Positions 46,834 through 58,220 of a stretch of DNA of 64,000 bases are shown one piece after another. The stretch lies in NCBI GenBank assembly GCA_015501605.1, contig JADNRZ010000010.1, forward strand, positions 124,001 through 188,000, given 5' to 3'. The translations under genes were made by a program, and so were the position numbers. How positions within the stretch are numbered: the stretch's first letter is position 1; each line of letters begins with the position of its first letter. This DNA is from Panaeolus papilionaceus. Taxonomy: Eukaryota > Basidiomycota > Agaricomycetes > Agaricales. The notes beneath the pieces were generated by a model that searched no databases, was not told the DNA's origin, and saw only the letters and a list, made by a program, of their open reading frames with translations.

Positions 46834-48139
46834 ATGTCACCCATAAACGTTGGTTTTGTGGGTCTCTCCACCTCAGGTTGGGCCTCATTCTGCCTTGCTC
46901 CAGCTCTGCTCGACCCAAGGCTTGAGGGAAAGTACAGGCTTGTGGCTGTATCGACTTCCTCGCCAGCCTCAGCTAAAGCTACCGCTGAACTATACAGTGA
47001 AGAAACCGGCAACAAGGTCAAGGCATATCATGGATCGAGCCGCCGCATCGCATCAGACCCAAACGTGGACCTCGTTGCCGTGTCAGTAAAGGCACCTTTG
47101 CATAAAGAACTCGCTCTTCCTGCTATTGAGGCTGGCAAGGATCTGTTTGTCGAGTGGCCTGCGGGTGCTAGTTTACAGGAGACGATCGAAATTGCGGAGG
47201 CTGCAAAAAGGAAGGGCGTCAAAACGATCGTAAATCTGAACGCGAGAAATAGCCTCGTGGTGAGGAAGGTGCGGTTCAACTGTGTTTACCTTCATGATGA
47301 TTCATAGAATTCTCTCCAGGTTAGAGAGTTGATCGAATCTGATTCAATCGGAAAAGTCAGGTCTTCGACATTTGTATGTGTTCTCCTCTCGCTGATATCC
47401 CAGATTCCTGCTGTTTTAATTTTACTGATAACCCTCTGACGAATGGATATCTACCAACCAGATTGGAACCACCTACCGAGAAAGCGGTCTCTGGGTACCA
47501 TGGACTTCACCAGCCTACAAATTCGCCCTCGATAAGGATAACGGTGCAACATTTCTCGACATTGCTGTGGGGCACTTCATAGACGCGCAAAGCAGCGTCT
47601 TGGGCGATTTCACCTCCATCACCGCCACATCCTCGCAGCAGTTCCCAACTGCTACTGTTATGGCGACAGAGGAGAACTTCGAACCCCACGAGTTCTTCCC
47701 AAGACACGAGACCTCCCTTACACCCGAAACCGTTCCAAACACCAGCCCAGACCATTACACCATTTCGGGCCCTCTCACCAATGGTGCTCATGCTACTATC
47801 ATATTCCTTTCTGGTGCGAACTACGGGATAGGTCGTCGACTAATGCAATGGTTCATTTACGGCGAGAAGGGGGTTCTTCGACTTCAATCGGTCCATCCAT
47901 TTATGCAAATCGCAAATCCAGACATATTTGTAGATTATACGAACGTTACCGTCGAAGGGGCGCCAGGAACTAGCTATAAGACGCCCTACGCGCACACAGT
48001 CAGTATCCAGGTGGGCACATGGGAGGCGTTCTCGAATGGCTCTGGCTATGCCACGATCGACGATGCTGTCAAAGTTAAGAAAACCTTACAAGCTATCGAG
48101 CGTAGTGCGAAGGAAGGGAGGACTATCTTCCTCGATTAA
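46834..48139 (+). CDS. Gfo/Idh/MocA-type oxidoreductase, Gal80-like, tandem copy 1
   Basis: The N-terminal NAD(P)-binding fold starts MSPINVGFVGLSTSGWASFC, followed by YRLVAVSTSSPASAKATAEL and DPNVDLVAVSVKAPLHKEL. FVEWPAGASLQETIEIAEAA then occupies the place of the family's EKP motif, with Trp instead of the catalytic Lys, as in Gal80-like members. Introns follow VRK and STF. The C-terminal alpha/beta domain has NGATFLDIAVGHFIDAQSSV, YTISGPLTNGAHATIIF and LMQWFIYGEKGVLRLQS, ending GRTIFLD. Substrate is unknown. Without the Lys, either an alternative catalytic residue or a non-enzymatic, ligand-sensing role is possible. It is followed 580 bp downstream by a close paralogue on the same strand. 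Confidence 0.85.
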
Positions 48140-48717
48140 TTTCCTTTACTTGTGCTTAATTCATTTAAAATTCTTCTCCAGGATGAAGAGACACTTGAAG
48201 GAATAAAGATATGCAAATCTGGCCATTATTTATTTTCTTAAATGAGACCATCGTCGTTTCATACTTGAGTGTATGATAGATTGGCCGGCGTCTTTTGTAT
48301 TGAAGCTTACCGAACTGAGCACCATATAGAAGGCAAGTCGATAGCATTGTTCTCGAATGTTCTCCATCACAGCCACCATGATTGTATTGCAAACTACGCT
48401 AGCTATCGAAGCTGTCAGAAGCATCACAACTGTTCATGGTTTTCCTCCAAAGTTCCCTTATTTTGTCCATTTCTATGTTTTTGCAACGTGACAATTCGCC
48501 AGATGCGCCTGCAGGTTGGTCATCACATTACCGAGCGTCGATGCAAAACTCACAGCAATACAACCTCGGTTGGCATACTTCCTGATTGTGGGAACCCAGC
48601 CAGTGGAGCCTGCGCTCGAAAGACGTATAAAGCGCCCAGAAATTTATGTACAGATATTTCACCAACTTGTCCACGCCTCCAATTTACTGCACAACATACC
48701 AGGCTTCAGCCCATTAA
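48140..48717. other. Spacer between the tandem oxidoreductase genes
   Basis: Holds the 3' end of copy 1 and a TATAAAG at 48626-48632, about 90 bp upstream of copy 2. Frames here are not supported. Confidence 0.4.
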
Positions 48718-49963
48718 ATGTCTACCATTCCAATCAAAGTTGGCTTCGTCGGACTCTCTACCACTGGTGGATGGGCGTCAGTTACTCTTGCCCCCGCCCT
48801 CCTTCATTCATCCCTCAAAGACAGATTCAAGCTCGTTGCAATCTCCAATTCGACTCTTGAATCCTCTGAAAAGGCAGTCGAGAAATATCGCGCGCTCACA
48901 GGAAACGACATCCGAGCGTACCATGGTTCCACAGCCAATATTGCCTCGGACAATGAGGTCGACCTTGTCGTAGTCTCTGTCATGGTGCTGAAGCACCTCG
49001 AGCTTACCCTCCCTGCTATCGAGGCTGGAAAAGATGTCTTTGTCGAGTGGCCAGCGGGAAAATCCATCGAGGAGACGTTGCAAATCCGGGAAGCGGCAAA
49101 GAGGAAGGGCGTCAAAACTATTGTCAACCTGCAAGCACGAAACTCACCGGTTATAAGAAAGGTCTGCTCTCGAGTCTTTGAATAAAACCCTATCCTGTTC
49201 CTGATCATAACCTACTATTCTCTACCCTTAGATCAAGTCCCTCATTGACTCAAGCGCCATCGGTCAGATTAGATCGACCACATTAGTAAGTTGCCTCTTG
49301 AATGACAATATCCAAGCTAATACCTGGCAACAGCAAGCCGTAGGAGTCCGTGAATTGGGACAATGGTCTCCGTACACCAACTCTCGCCCCAAGTATACAG
49401 TCGACAAAGCAAACGGTGCAACGGCTCTCATTGTTGGTATTGGGCATCAGCTCGACGCTTTCATGCACATGCTCGGCTACTTTACCTCTATCACGGCGTC
49501 TGCCGCGCAGCTATACCCCACCTCCACTGTCCTCGATGCTGCTGGAAAACCAACCGATGAGGTCCTAGTTGCGAATGCGCCTGACCAGTACACTTTTTCT
49601 GGCATATTGGATACCGGTGCCCATGCTACTGTGCTGTTTCGCGGAGGGGTTAGGAAGGTACCTGGACGCAAGGTGCTTCAATGGGAGATTGAAGGTGAAG
49701 AAGGGATGATTCGCATCGAGTCAGATCAGACGCCGTGGATGCAGCTCCAGAACCCTGACGTGTACTTGAATGGGGAGAAAGTAGAGATTGATGAGGTCCA
49801 GGACTGTGCACCAATGGTTGGAACACAATTAAAGAGCTGGGAGGAATATGCCAGGGACCCAGAGGAGGGTAATTATGCAACTGTTGATGATGCGGTGAGG
49901 TTGAAGAGGGTTCTGGAAGCAGTTGAAAAGAGTGCCGAGGAAGGTAAAAGAATTGAAATATAG
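48718..49963 (+). CDS. Gfo/Idh/MocA-type oxidoreductase, Gal80-like, tandem copy 2
   Basis: Paralogue of the gene at 46834-48139 with the same layout. The N-terminus IKVGFVGLSTTGGWASVTLA is followed by KLVAISNSTLESSEKAVEKY, DNEVDLVVVSVMVLKHLEL and FVEWPAGKSIEETLQIREAA, where EWP again replaces EKP. The introns after VIRK and after RSTTL match copy 1. The C-terminal domain has NGATALIVGIGHQLDAFMHM, YTFSGILDTGAHATVLFRGG and VLQWEIEGEEGMIRIES, ending GKRIEI. Copy 2 lacks part of the loop found in copy 1 after the ...PTATVM/PTSTVL strand. The intact frame in both copies suggests both are kept for function. The activity is not predictable beyond a sugar- or polyol-type ligand for this fold. Confidence 0.86.
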
Positions 49964-50353
49964 TTTATGCAAAACAAGTCTAGGCCTTCTACTTCATTAT
50001 TGTCTAGCTATTTACATTCACAAAAATGTTTAGTATAACCTCTTCGAATATTATTCTTTACGTCGATTACGTTGAGAACCTGCTGCTCTACTCAAGCTTC
50101 CAGTCTTCCAGCGCTTGAACAAGTGGTCTCTACGGTCCGCGTGATCCGGAATTAGTGTGACGCATATCAGGTGCTCGAACGGCTGTGACCCGGCCCTCCT
50201 ATTGTCACGCCGACAATTGGCTATTCCTGGCTATTCCCGTCTCCACCCCTCTCAATTTATACCTAATTCTCCACGAGTGCCAGAGACCAGAATTATGAGA
50301 ACGGAAGTGGAACCGAACTTCCTCTTGTTTGTCTTTCACAACCACTCACGACG
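49964..50353. other. Short intergenic spacer
   Basis: About 390 bp holding the 3' end of oxidoreductase copy 2 and the promoter of the carboxypeptidase S gene. No gene or repeat recognised. Confidence 0.45.
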
Positions 50354-52897
50354 ATGTCGGTGAAATCTTTGGAGGAATCAGTTCAACATGCTCAACGACC
50401 ATGGAAGGCGAAAAGAATTCTTTCTTTGAACGCGTTCTTGGTCGTAGCGATCTTTTTATACTGGGCTGCACCACCAGTGGAATGGGCTTCGACTGTATAT
50501 AACTTTGGGTCTCCAACTGTGCTATCTAAGCAGGAGTTGTCAAAGTCGTCTGTCTGCAGGCAACCATCTCCCCCAGCCCACTCTTCTCACCTTTCAGACT
50601 TCGTCAACGCTCCAAACTTTTCTGATGAGGCTGCCGAAAGACTGGCGGGTGCTGTCCGAATTCCGACAATGTAAGGTGTCAAATTTGTATACAAACGTTT
50701 CGACTCATCGTGCCAATCAGGTCATTTGACGATATGGGTCCGGTAGACGAGGACCCGCGCTGGGAGCCATTCAAAGAAATGCACTCATATCTTGCTGCGA
50801 CGTTTCCGAAGATGTAAACCTATCATCTGTTTCAACTTTGTATTTTTCTGACCATGATCCGCCATGGAATAGTCATGAAAATCTCAAGCTCACCATCATC
50901 GGAGGATATTCCTTGGTTTATACTTGGGAGGGAGTCGACGCGAATGCGAAGCCCCTGATGCTGACCGGTCATTTAGATGTTGTCCCAGCGTAAGTAGAAG
51001 GCCGGATGATCAACGTTTCAACTTTGTGAATTGACATTGTTACCTTTTTGGATTAGCCTCACTGCCCTTGATAGATGGACCTATCCCCCATTTTCTGGCA
51101 CGCATGATGACGAATGGATTTATGGTCGCGGAGCTGGAGATTGCAAAAACAACGTTATCGGTATCATGACCGCGGTTGAGCATCTTTTGGACTCTGATTG
51201 GGCCCCACAAAGGACTATTAGTAAGTTTCGACGAGTCCAGGTGTTGTAATTTTTTTTACTGAGTCGGATCGTTTCAGTTTTAGCCTTTGGGCAAGACGAG
51301 GAGATAAGTGGTCCGCGAGGCGCCACTAACATCGGAAAACATTTAGAAAAAATTTACGGTCAAAATGGTATCGCCATGATTGTTGATGAAGGTGGTATGG
51401 GGCTTGAAAAAATGTACGGAACCGAGTTTGCATTGCCAGGTGTAGCAGAAAAGGGCTACTTGGTATGTTTTTTTATCAATTTCGTGAAACGGGACCACTT
51501 TTAACGCCATTCCTATTTTCAAGAACGCCGAAATTCAGGTGGACATGCTGGGTGGACAGTAAGCACATCCCTGTAACAGCTAGGTTACCAGTATCTCAAC
51601 GTCCCTATAGTTCCTCCATCCCCACCCGCCACACATCCATTGGAATTTTATCCAAGATCGTTTCCGCAGTAGAGTGAGTCATGTCCAGCCCTCTCCATTT
51701 TAGCGCCGTTATTCTGATCACGAGCATAGGGACTCTGAGGTTTTCCAACCTCACCTGGAGGAGAAGAGTCCCATTTGGGGCTATTTGTCCTGTATTGGTC
51801 GTCACGGTGATAAGGACGAAGTGCCAACCTGGATTCAGGACGGTGTCTCTGCCAAGAGACCAGATTTCAAGCATCTCGCCCACAAGTTCGCTGAAACCTC
51901 GCCCGGAAATCGATATCTCGTTCAAACATCCAAGGCTGCGACAATATTCCATGCTGGCTTGAAGGTATCTCGAAAATTATTCCCGAACTTTCATATGGCT
52001 AATGCAGATAATTTTCAGAGCAACGCCCTTGCTGAAAGTGCCCGTGTCCTGTTCAACTCCCGAGTTGACATCTTTAGCACGCGTTCGTTGAGCTTGTTTC
52101 TATTTTTCAATCCCTATAACTCATCTATTCTCGCACTTCAGCTGAACGAACTCAGAAGGCCTATTACGATCTTGTCAAACCCATTGCTGAAAAATATTCG
52201 CTGAATATTATGGCCTCGGACTCTGACTATGCCTCAGCATTACCGCAAGGCGGGGACTTCAAAGCCGATACCATCGGCAATATCACTCTGATTTGGTCAA
52301 GTGCACATGTGGCGAGTCCCATTTCGCCCTCCAGTTTGGCCTCTCCTACTTGGACAATCTTTTCAAAGGCCGTTCAAGCGGCGTTTGGTGAGGGTGTTGT
52401 CACCGCTCCGAGTGCAATGACAGGAAATACAGGTCAGTAGCCAATCGTTTGAGGTGTTTTGTACGCATTTTGACCGGTGATTAATTTACAGATACACGTT
52501 TCTATGTCAGTTTTTACGTATAATTTCACATGAATTGCTGACTCATGTTCATTCTTGGGCACAGTGGAATTTGTCAGATAACATCTATCGCTGGAGCCCT
52601 ACTCGTGCTGGTACTAAGTACGTCAATCTGTTATTTTTCTGCACTGTTATTCATTTTTATTTAGGCTTAATATACATACCATTGACGAGAAAATCAGTGA
52701 GAATTTCGACTGCCAGCATTGTTGACTCTCTGCTCCCTTCTGACCTCTGTCTCCTACAGAAATACAAACCCATGTCGAGGGTATCAAGTTTTACACTGGT
52801 AAGCACATGGCAACCATTCACCAAACGCATAATTGGCGCTCTAATAACACTGTTTTCTACACCAGAATTGATTCTTCAGTCCGATTCAGCTCTTTAG
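50354..52897 (+). CDS. M20 metallopeptidase, carboxypeptidase S-like (vacuolar)
   Basis: A zinc exopeptidase that releases C-terminal residues from peptides, probably in the vacuole. It starts at the ATG at 50354 with a basic tail and a signal-anchor helix (ILSLNAFLVVAIFLYWAAPP), as in yeast Cps1. Exons then give MLTGHLDVVPA (first zinc His and Asp) and WIYGRGAGDCKNNVIGIM (bridging Asp). ILAFGQDEEISGPRGA supplies the general-base Glu and zinc Glu; MIVDEGG follows, and VDMLGG splices to HSSIPTRHTSIGI at the dimerisation domain. The last zinc His lies in LNIHTIDEKIS near 52675. The final exon, joined through a GTAAGC...CACCAG intron, reads FYTELILQSDSAL and stops at 52897, matching the usual FYYELI end. 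All metal ligands I looked for are present. At least eight introns. Confidence 0.92.
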
Positions 52898-53656
52898 TTG
52901 CGACTCATATTGAAGCAATTTGCCTATCTCAACAAACCCTGGTCGTAAATATCAAGTCGTGTATGTATAGGGCTACGTTTAGTTTTCAAAATGAAAACCC
53001 AGACTTCGAATTCCGATTTGTCGGCTGGACCAGGCTGGGCCATTCAACGAATCATGAACAGCCTCAGGAGAGGAGCCATGCCGAGCGCAATTTTTGCTTG
53101 GCTTTTTACAGACCCCGCTTACTATTTTTAGAATCAAATTTATTGCTCTTGTTAGAGTCACTTGCTGTTTCGTCAACAGACATAAATGAGACTCTACACA
53201 GGAAAGTATCATCGGTCTTCCTCACCTTCTTATGCGTGTATTTGCTCTGAATCATAAAGCCACCTCCACAGACCTGACACGCGGAAAAGGCAATAGACGG
53301 AGCTCCTGTGGCTGTTCCACGCCAAACAATCTCCCGCGATCGTGATTTGCCATGTTCCAGACTCACCGATCACTCCTCTTTTCATCCAATACAAATCGTT
53401 TCTCTCACTGGTATGGTTCTAGGTCTGCCTCTAGAATTCAGGTCGCTCATCCTCCATGTGTTAGGGAATATTGAATTTGTATTCAAGGAAACATTTTGAG
53501 GTTATAATCCCAAAGAATTTCCGCAGGCTAAAGGGCCCAGCTCCTTTGCCATTCAAAAGCTTTCAAAAACCGCGATTTGCTCGTCTCAGACGTTCACACT
53601 ACCCCGGTTCTCTGCCTCCATCCACCTCCACCCCCAGGTTACCCCCTCAATCGTCA
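52898..53656. other. Intergenic region upstream of F-box gene
   Basis: Open frames here have no supported start. The frame of the next gene is open back to 53471, but its first ATG is at 53657. No other feature seen. Confidence 0.4.
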
Positions 53657-55246
53657 ATGTCCCAAGCCATGGGTTCTAGACTCTGCTCGATGCCTCCAGA
53701 GCTACTGGGTGAAATTTTTAGTGACCTCACGCAGCTTGACCCAGACGCCCCTTTTGCTCTGCGCAGTGTTTGCAGAACCTTTTACAACGTTGTTCGACGG
53801 ACTCCCAAGATATGGACACATCTCAAGCTCGACATTTCTCCGGATTCGGTCTATTATTGCTTGGCCAAGTCGCAGGTGTGGTTTTCCATGGCTGGGGATT
53901 GCAAAGTGTGGGTAGAGGCGGAACTACACCCTGGACAGGCTACCAAGGACATTGGAGCCCATGACCTTTCCACGTCGTGGCATAATATTCCGTATCACTT
54001 GAGCGCCTACGCCGGTCAAATTAATACTCTCACTCTCCACTCTGCTACCGTCGATGAGGCACAGATTTTCCTCTCCTCCTTGTATGCAGAAACGACTCAG
54101 GTCCCAACAGGCCACCCTCTCCAATCCCTGTCCCTGATTGCAACACCCGAGGTCGCATCTCACCGTCACCCCAGGTCCAAAGCCATGTCACCCATAACTC
54201 TTCCGACATTTCCCCTCCTTCGACACCTCACACTTACCAATCATCTCCTTCCCTATTTATCCATAATCAATTCTCAAAATCTCCAGTCACTCTCGCTGAC
54301 ATATCCCCTGCGCTTTCCACCATTATCCATCTTTGATCTACGTCATGCTTTGCGATCCTGCTCACAACTCGTTCGTCTTGAGGTGGAAGCACGCATTACC
54401 GACGCACCAAACTCCAGCGCATTCCCTTCGGAGTCAGACGCAGAGGGTTCATCGGAAGGAGAACCCGCCGACCCTGATGCCTCTTCGCAATCTTCATCTC
54501 AATCCTCCCTGATCAGCCTCCCCAACCTTACTCATCTTCAGCTGCGCATCAACAACCTCCCTCTTCTCCTTGGGGATCTTCTCGTGCAGAATCTGGATAC
54601 GCTCAAGATTGAAGATTTGGATGGGAAACGCGCCAGAGCAGATGCAGAAACGGGCGCTATGCTGCGGCAGTTACTTGTACGCATGGAACTACCTTCGGAG
54701 GATAAACGAGGACAAGGTCTGCGATCTCTTGAACTCGTTGGAGTGGGGGTTCCATCTTCGGTATCTCACTATGATAGTGCAGGTAACGGATGTGGTAGTG
54801 GGTCATCCTCTTCTGATGCCTTTGGGACTTGGGCATGGTGCCTCCACCGCATGCGTTCCCTCAAGGAACTTCGTGTCTCCAAAGTCAACCTCAAGTTCCT
54901 ATTGGCGCTCATAATCGGTACATCAGCTCCTCCTCGTTCTTCTGTGACTTCTTTCTCATCAACGCCTACCTCATCGCAATCCTCGCGCTCTGAGAGGTTT
55001 CAGTACGCGTCATACCCACTGGCAACGGCAGAAGATGAGAGCAAAGGACCCATGCCGCTGGATGATCGGATTGCACTCCCATCATTGGAGTCACTTGGTG
55101 TTACCCTCACCCCATCTGCCAGCTCTTTTCATGCGCCGACTTTCCTGAAACTGGCGCTTCAACGGCCTAATATCAACGTCCATATGGATGTTATTCCTGA
55201 ACCACCACCGATGGTTGGCGATTTTTTAGCTCACTATTTGTCATAG
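53657..55246 (+). CDS. F-box protein with leucine-rich repeat-like body
   Basis: A substrate receptor of SCF ubiquitin ligases. The frame is open from 53471, but the first in-frame ATG is at 53657 (MSQAMGSRL), giving 529 residues in one exon. The F-box is near the N-terminus: LCSMPPELLGEIFSDLTQLD, then LRSVCRTFYNVVRRTPKIW. The rest has irregular leucine-rich repeats (for example LPTFPLLRHLTLTNHLLPYL, LPNLTHLQLRINNLPLLLGD and SLESLGVTLTPSA). A Ser/Glu-rich insertion near 54420-54510 and a Ser-rich loop near 54940-55000 interrupt them. The repeats probably bind the unknown target. A single long exon is unusual among the intron-rich neighbours but common for agaricomycete F-box genes. Confidence 0.85.
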   Translation: MSQAMGSRLCSMPPELLGEIFSDLTQLDPDAPFALRSVCRTFYNVVRRTPKIWTHLKLDISPDSVYYCLAKSQVWFSMAGDCKVWVEAELHPGQATKDIGAHDLSTSWHNIPYHLSAYAGQINTLTLHSATVDEAQIFLSSLYAETTQVPTGHPLQSLSLIATPEVASHRHPRSKAMSPITLPTFPLLRHLTLTNHLLPYLSIINSQNLQSLSLTYPLRFPPLSIFDLRHALRSCSQLVRLEVEARITDAPNSSAFPSESDAEGSSEGEPADPDASSQSSSQSSLISLPNLTHLQLRINNLPLLLGDLLVQNLDTLKIEDLDGKRARADAETGAMLRQLLVRMELPSEDKRGQGLRSLELVGVGVPSSVSHYDSAGNGCGSGSSSSDAFGTWAWCLHRMRSLKELRVSKVNLKFLLALIIGTSAPPRSSVTSFSSTPTSSQSSRSERFQYASYPLATAEDESKGPMPLDDRIALPSLESLGVTLTPSASSFHAPTFLKLALQRPNINVHMDVIPEPPPMVGDFLAHYLS

Positions 55247-56166
55247 TTGGGTCGATCTCGTGTATAATCAGATTATGTATTCCAAGTACCTTGAGTATTT
55301 GCCCGTGTACCTAGCGTATTTTTAATGTTCATCGGTTTACGGTTTTAGATAACAATGCTGTGGATAATTATTAATATCCCCCACTTCATTCCGCGTTCAA
55401 TGGGGGTATCTGGGATCATAAATCCTCTATCTCCCCTGTACATAAGCCGGCGGAGACAATATTAGGATCAGTAAGAAATTGACAAACCGACAGCAACGCC
55501 CAAGATACTAGTACCAGTTTGCAGTAGGTGCACAGTCCAGACGCGGTTAACCACGTGTAGGTACCACGTTTTCAGTATCTGGGTTCCTAGAGTTTAATCT
55601 TCATGGGCATGGCATCCAAGACAGAATCGAATGGGTCATCCTTCCACCATTGATGACTATCAGGCGTAACTCATCAATAGAGACTATTTTTCTTACCTCT
55701 TGCGGTCCCCTGCTTGTCTAAGACCGAGCAATGTCCCGAGGTCGAGGCAGTGTTCATCCAGTCAGACGCGAACATGGCTCCGTAATCATTTCCTTCGAAA
55801 CAGATAAATATCAAGGGGTCAGGTGCATTGTGCTGTGCGCATCTAAATGTATAAACCATCATTCCTTGTAAGGTTGAAAACACAAACACAAATCACGAGT
55901 CTATTGATAGATAGAAAGCCACAACACTAAAAATAATACAAGTCATATCTATCGAAACATCAAAAGTACGGAAACACAAAAGGCATACTAAACGATACAG
56001 TGGGAGGCGGGATGTGAGAGTGATCGAGCTAATATGATACAGCAAGAAAAGACAAATGAATGTCCAGAATAGAGTAAAAAGAGTTTGGCCAAGGAGGTAT
56101 ACAGATGGTTGAGATGCCGAAGTTAGAACCTTGATGCTACATCCGTCGGCGCGCCGGTGCCCATTT
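55247..56166. other. Intergenic region, convergent 3' ends
   Basis: About 900 bp of AT-rich DNA between two convergent stop codons. The 71-aa minus-strand frame at 55674-55889 is unsupported. Confidence 0.4.
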
Positions 56167-58144
56167 CTAGAGGTAACGGTAGGACTCGCGAATCTTGTCG
56201 ACTTGGTAAGCTGCGAGAAACACAGATCTAATTAGCGGATATGTAGGCTGGCTTAAATTTAATACGCACTCATCAACGGGAACTCGACAACGAACTCAGT
56301 CATAGCATCTAGTGCACGCCTGACTGTGTTGAGCATGGGTTGCTCGTCGGGGGGAGGGCTATTGCCAGACCAATTGCCAGAAGACCGCATTGCTCGGATA
56401 CTATAGATTTCTTCACACATAACTTGTGCAGCATCAACCCAGGACGTCTGGGAAAGTGATAGTTAGCCATCAATCTTCGATCGAGTCACAACATGAAACG
56501 AAAACTCACTCCGATCAACGGGTTGAGATAAACGAGTTGGCGTTTACGAAGGGAAATGACAATGTCGAGTATAATCTGGGCTGCAGCGAGGCGCTTACGA
56601 CGCGAAGTCTCGCTCCTGTGTACGAAGGGAGCGTGGAGGCGAAGAGTAACATCGCTGAGTAGAGTGTAGCCCAAGGCGAGACGTCGAGCCTTCTCCGGAT
56701 TTTGAACTTGACCCAGGCTCTCTGGAGGTGGAATCGTAGCCTTGAATTGATCGATCAGAGCATCGAGTCCGCTAAACTCTTGGAAGACCTCAGAAACGTT
56801 GGGGTTGGCTGAACGAGTATCCCTTAGCTTGTCGGACAATAGAGCGCGTGAGGAGTAGTCAGACTCACCAGAAGCAGTACTCGTAAACTTGGTCACTCGT
56901 TCCATGAGAACTGCTGCTTTAGCTTCGACGGCGCGAGAGGATAATCCCAAGTCAGGAGTAGCGACTCCATTCAAAAAGTTGCTGATAGTATGAGAGGTAC
57001 GGATGTTGGGAGGCAATTGGCCCTGAAGAAAGGGATTAGATTAAGCTTCGGTCGAAGTCAGTAACAACATACCTGTTCGAACTGTTCCATTTCAAGTGGC
57101 CATGGAGTGTCGACCTTGGTGGCCATGGCGTGGTCGGAATGCTCGAAGTTCGGAGTGTGATCGAGAGCTACAGCCCAAGCCTTGTCAAGGGAGAAGACTG
57201 TCCATGCTCCCATGATATGTTCGCCCTCCTCAGTCGCATCGCGAGGAGGAGCAAGGGGTGGAGGCGTTCCCCCAGATCTAGAAGAGCTCCCGTTGACCGA
57301 CCTGATCTTGTGAAGCCCAGCAGAAAGGGTGGTAGAAACAGCATTTGCGAGGTGATATTTCCCTTCGAAGAATCGGCCGTTCGCGAAGAAATAGGTTGAA
57401 AGCAGTACTTCAGCCTGAATAGAATGCATAATCTTGTAAGGGTGATCAACCGAGAGACTTGTAGCCGCCTCTTGAATGGCGCGCGTCAAGTAGGAGCCCT
57501 CGTTCGATTTCACGGCAGGATCAGTCGAGACATGAATAGCCCAGAGATAAATGGCGAAGATGAGGGCAGGTGCAGGCCGGCTCGGGTGACCAGGAGGGGA
57601 TGTATCCACCATACCCCGGTGAATTCTTCGAACGCTCAGGAAAAAGCCAAACTCGCTGGAGTAGTGGAAGAAATTGGCTAGGCTGGGAAAAAGATAAACC
57701 GTCAGCATCCAATGCTGATTAATAGGCGCCTCTTGCTTACATTTTCTCGGCAACATGACGAGGTGGGTCCTGTACGCTACTCCTCGGACCGGAGCTGGAT
57801 CCTGAGGAGTTATGCGGTGGGTGTAGACTGACTGCAGCTCCGGAAAGAGATGGGTTCTGCAATTCCTGGATGCGTGCCTCGAGATGACTAATATTGTCCT
57901 CTAAAATTTGGACTTTCGAGCGCTCTTGACCCACAATATACTCGCAATCTTCAGCGCGACCTGCACGATCACATTGACCGCAGATGGGGTGTTGGCCATC
58001 GCATTTCTGAGAATATTCAGTGGTGAATATATATCGTTAGGGGTATTGCTTGCTAGTACATACCATTTTGCGACGACGACAACTAACACATGCACCTCCT
58101 CTGGGGAGATAACCTTGATTGCTTTCTGAGCGCTTGGAAGACAT
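56167..58144 (-). CDS. Zn2Cys6 fungal transcription factor
   Basis: The first exon, from the ATG at 58144, ends CVSCRRRKM and splices to KCDGQHPICGQCDRAGRAED then CEYI. This supplies the six cysteines of a binuclear zinc cluster. A dimerisation coiled coil follows (VQILEDNISHLEARIQELQN). The middle region has LANFFHYSSEFGFFLSV, AIYLWAIHVSTDPAVKS, MHSIQAEVLLSTYFFANGRF and LANAVSTTLSAGLHKIRS, with MGAWTVFSLDKAWAVALDHT. This is the usual helical fungal-specific regulatory domain. The protein ends KIRESYRYL at a TAG at 56167. A TATATAA at 58214-58220 is about 70 bp upstream. Target genes cannot be deduced; no metabolic cluster is adjacent. Confidence 0.92.
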
Positions 58145-58213
58145 AACGCGGCAAGAGGAAGTTGAAAGATGAGAGAGAAACTGTTGGATACTTTTGCGAA
58201 AACCGATGCGAGC

Positions 58214-58220
58214 TTATATA
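58214..58220 (-). promoter_or_regulatory. TATA box of the Zn2Cys6 gene
   Basis: TATATAA on the minus strand about 70 bp upstream of the ATG at 58144. Confidence 0.5.
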
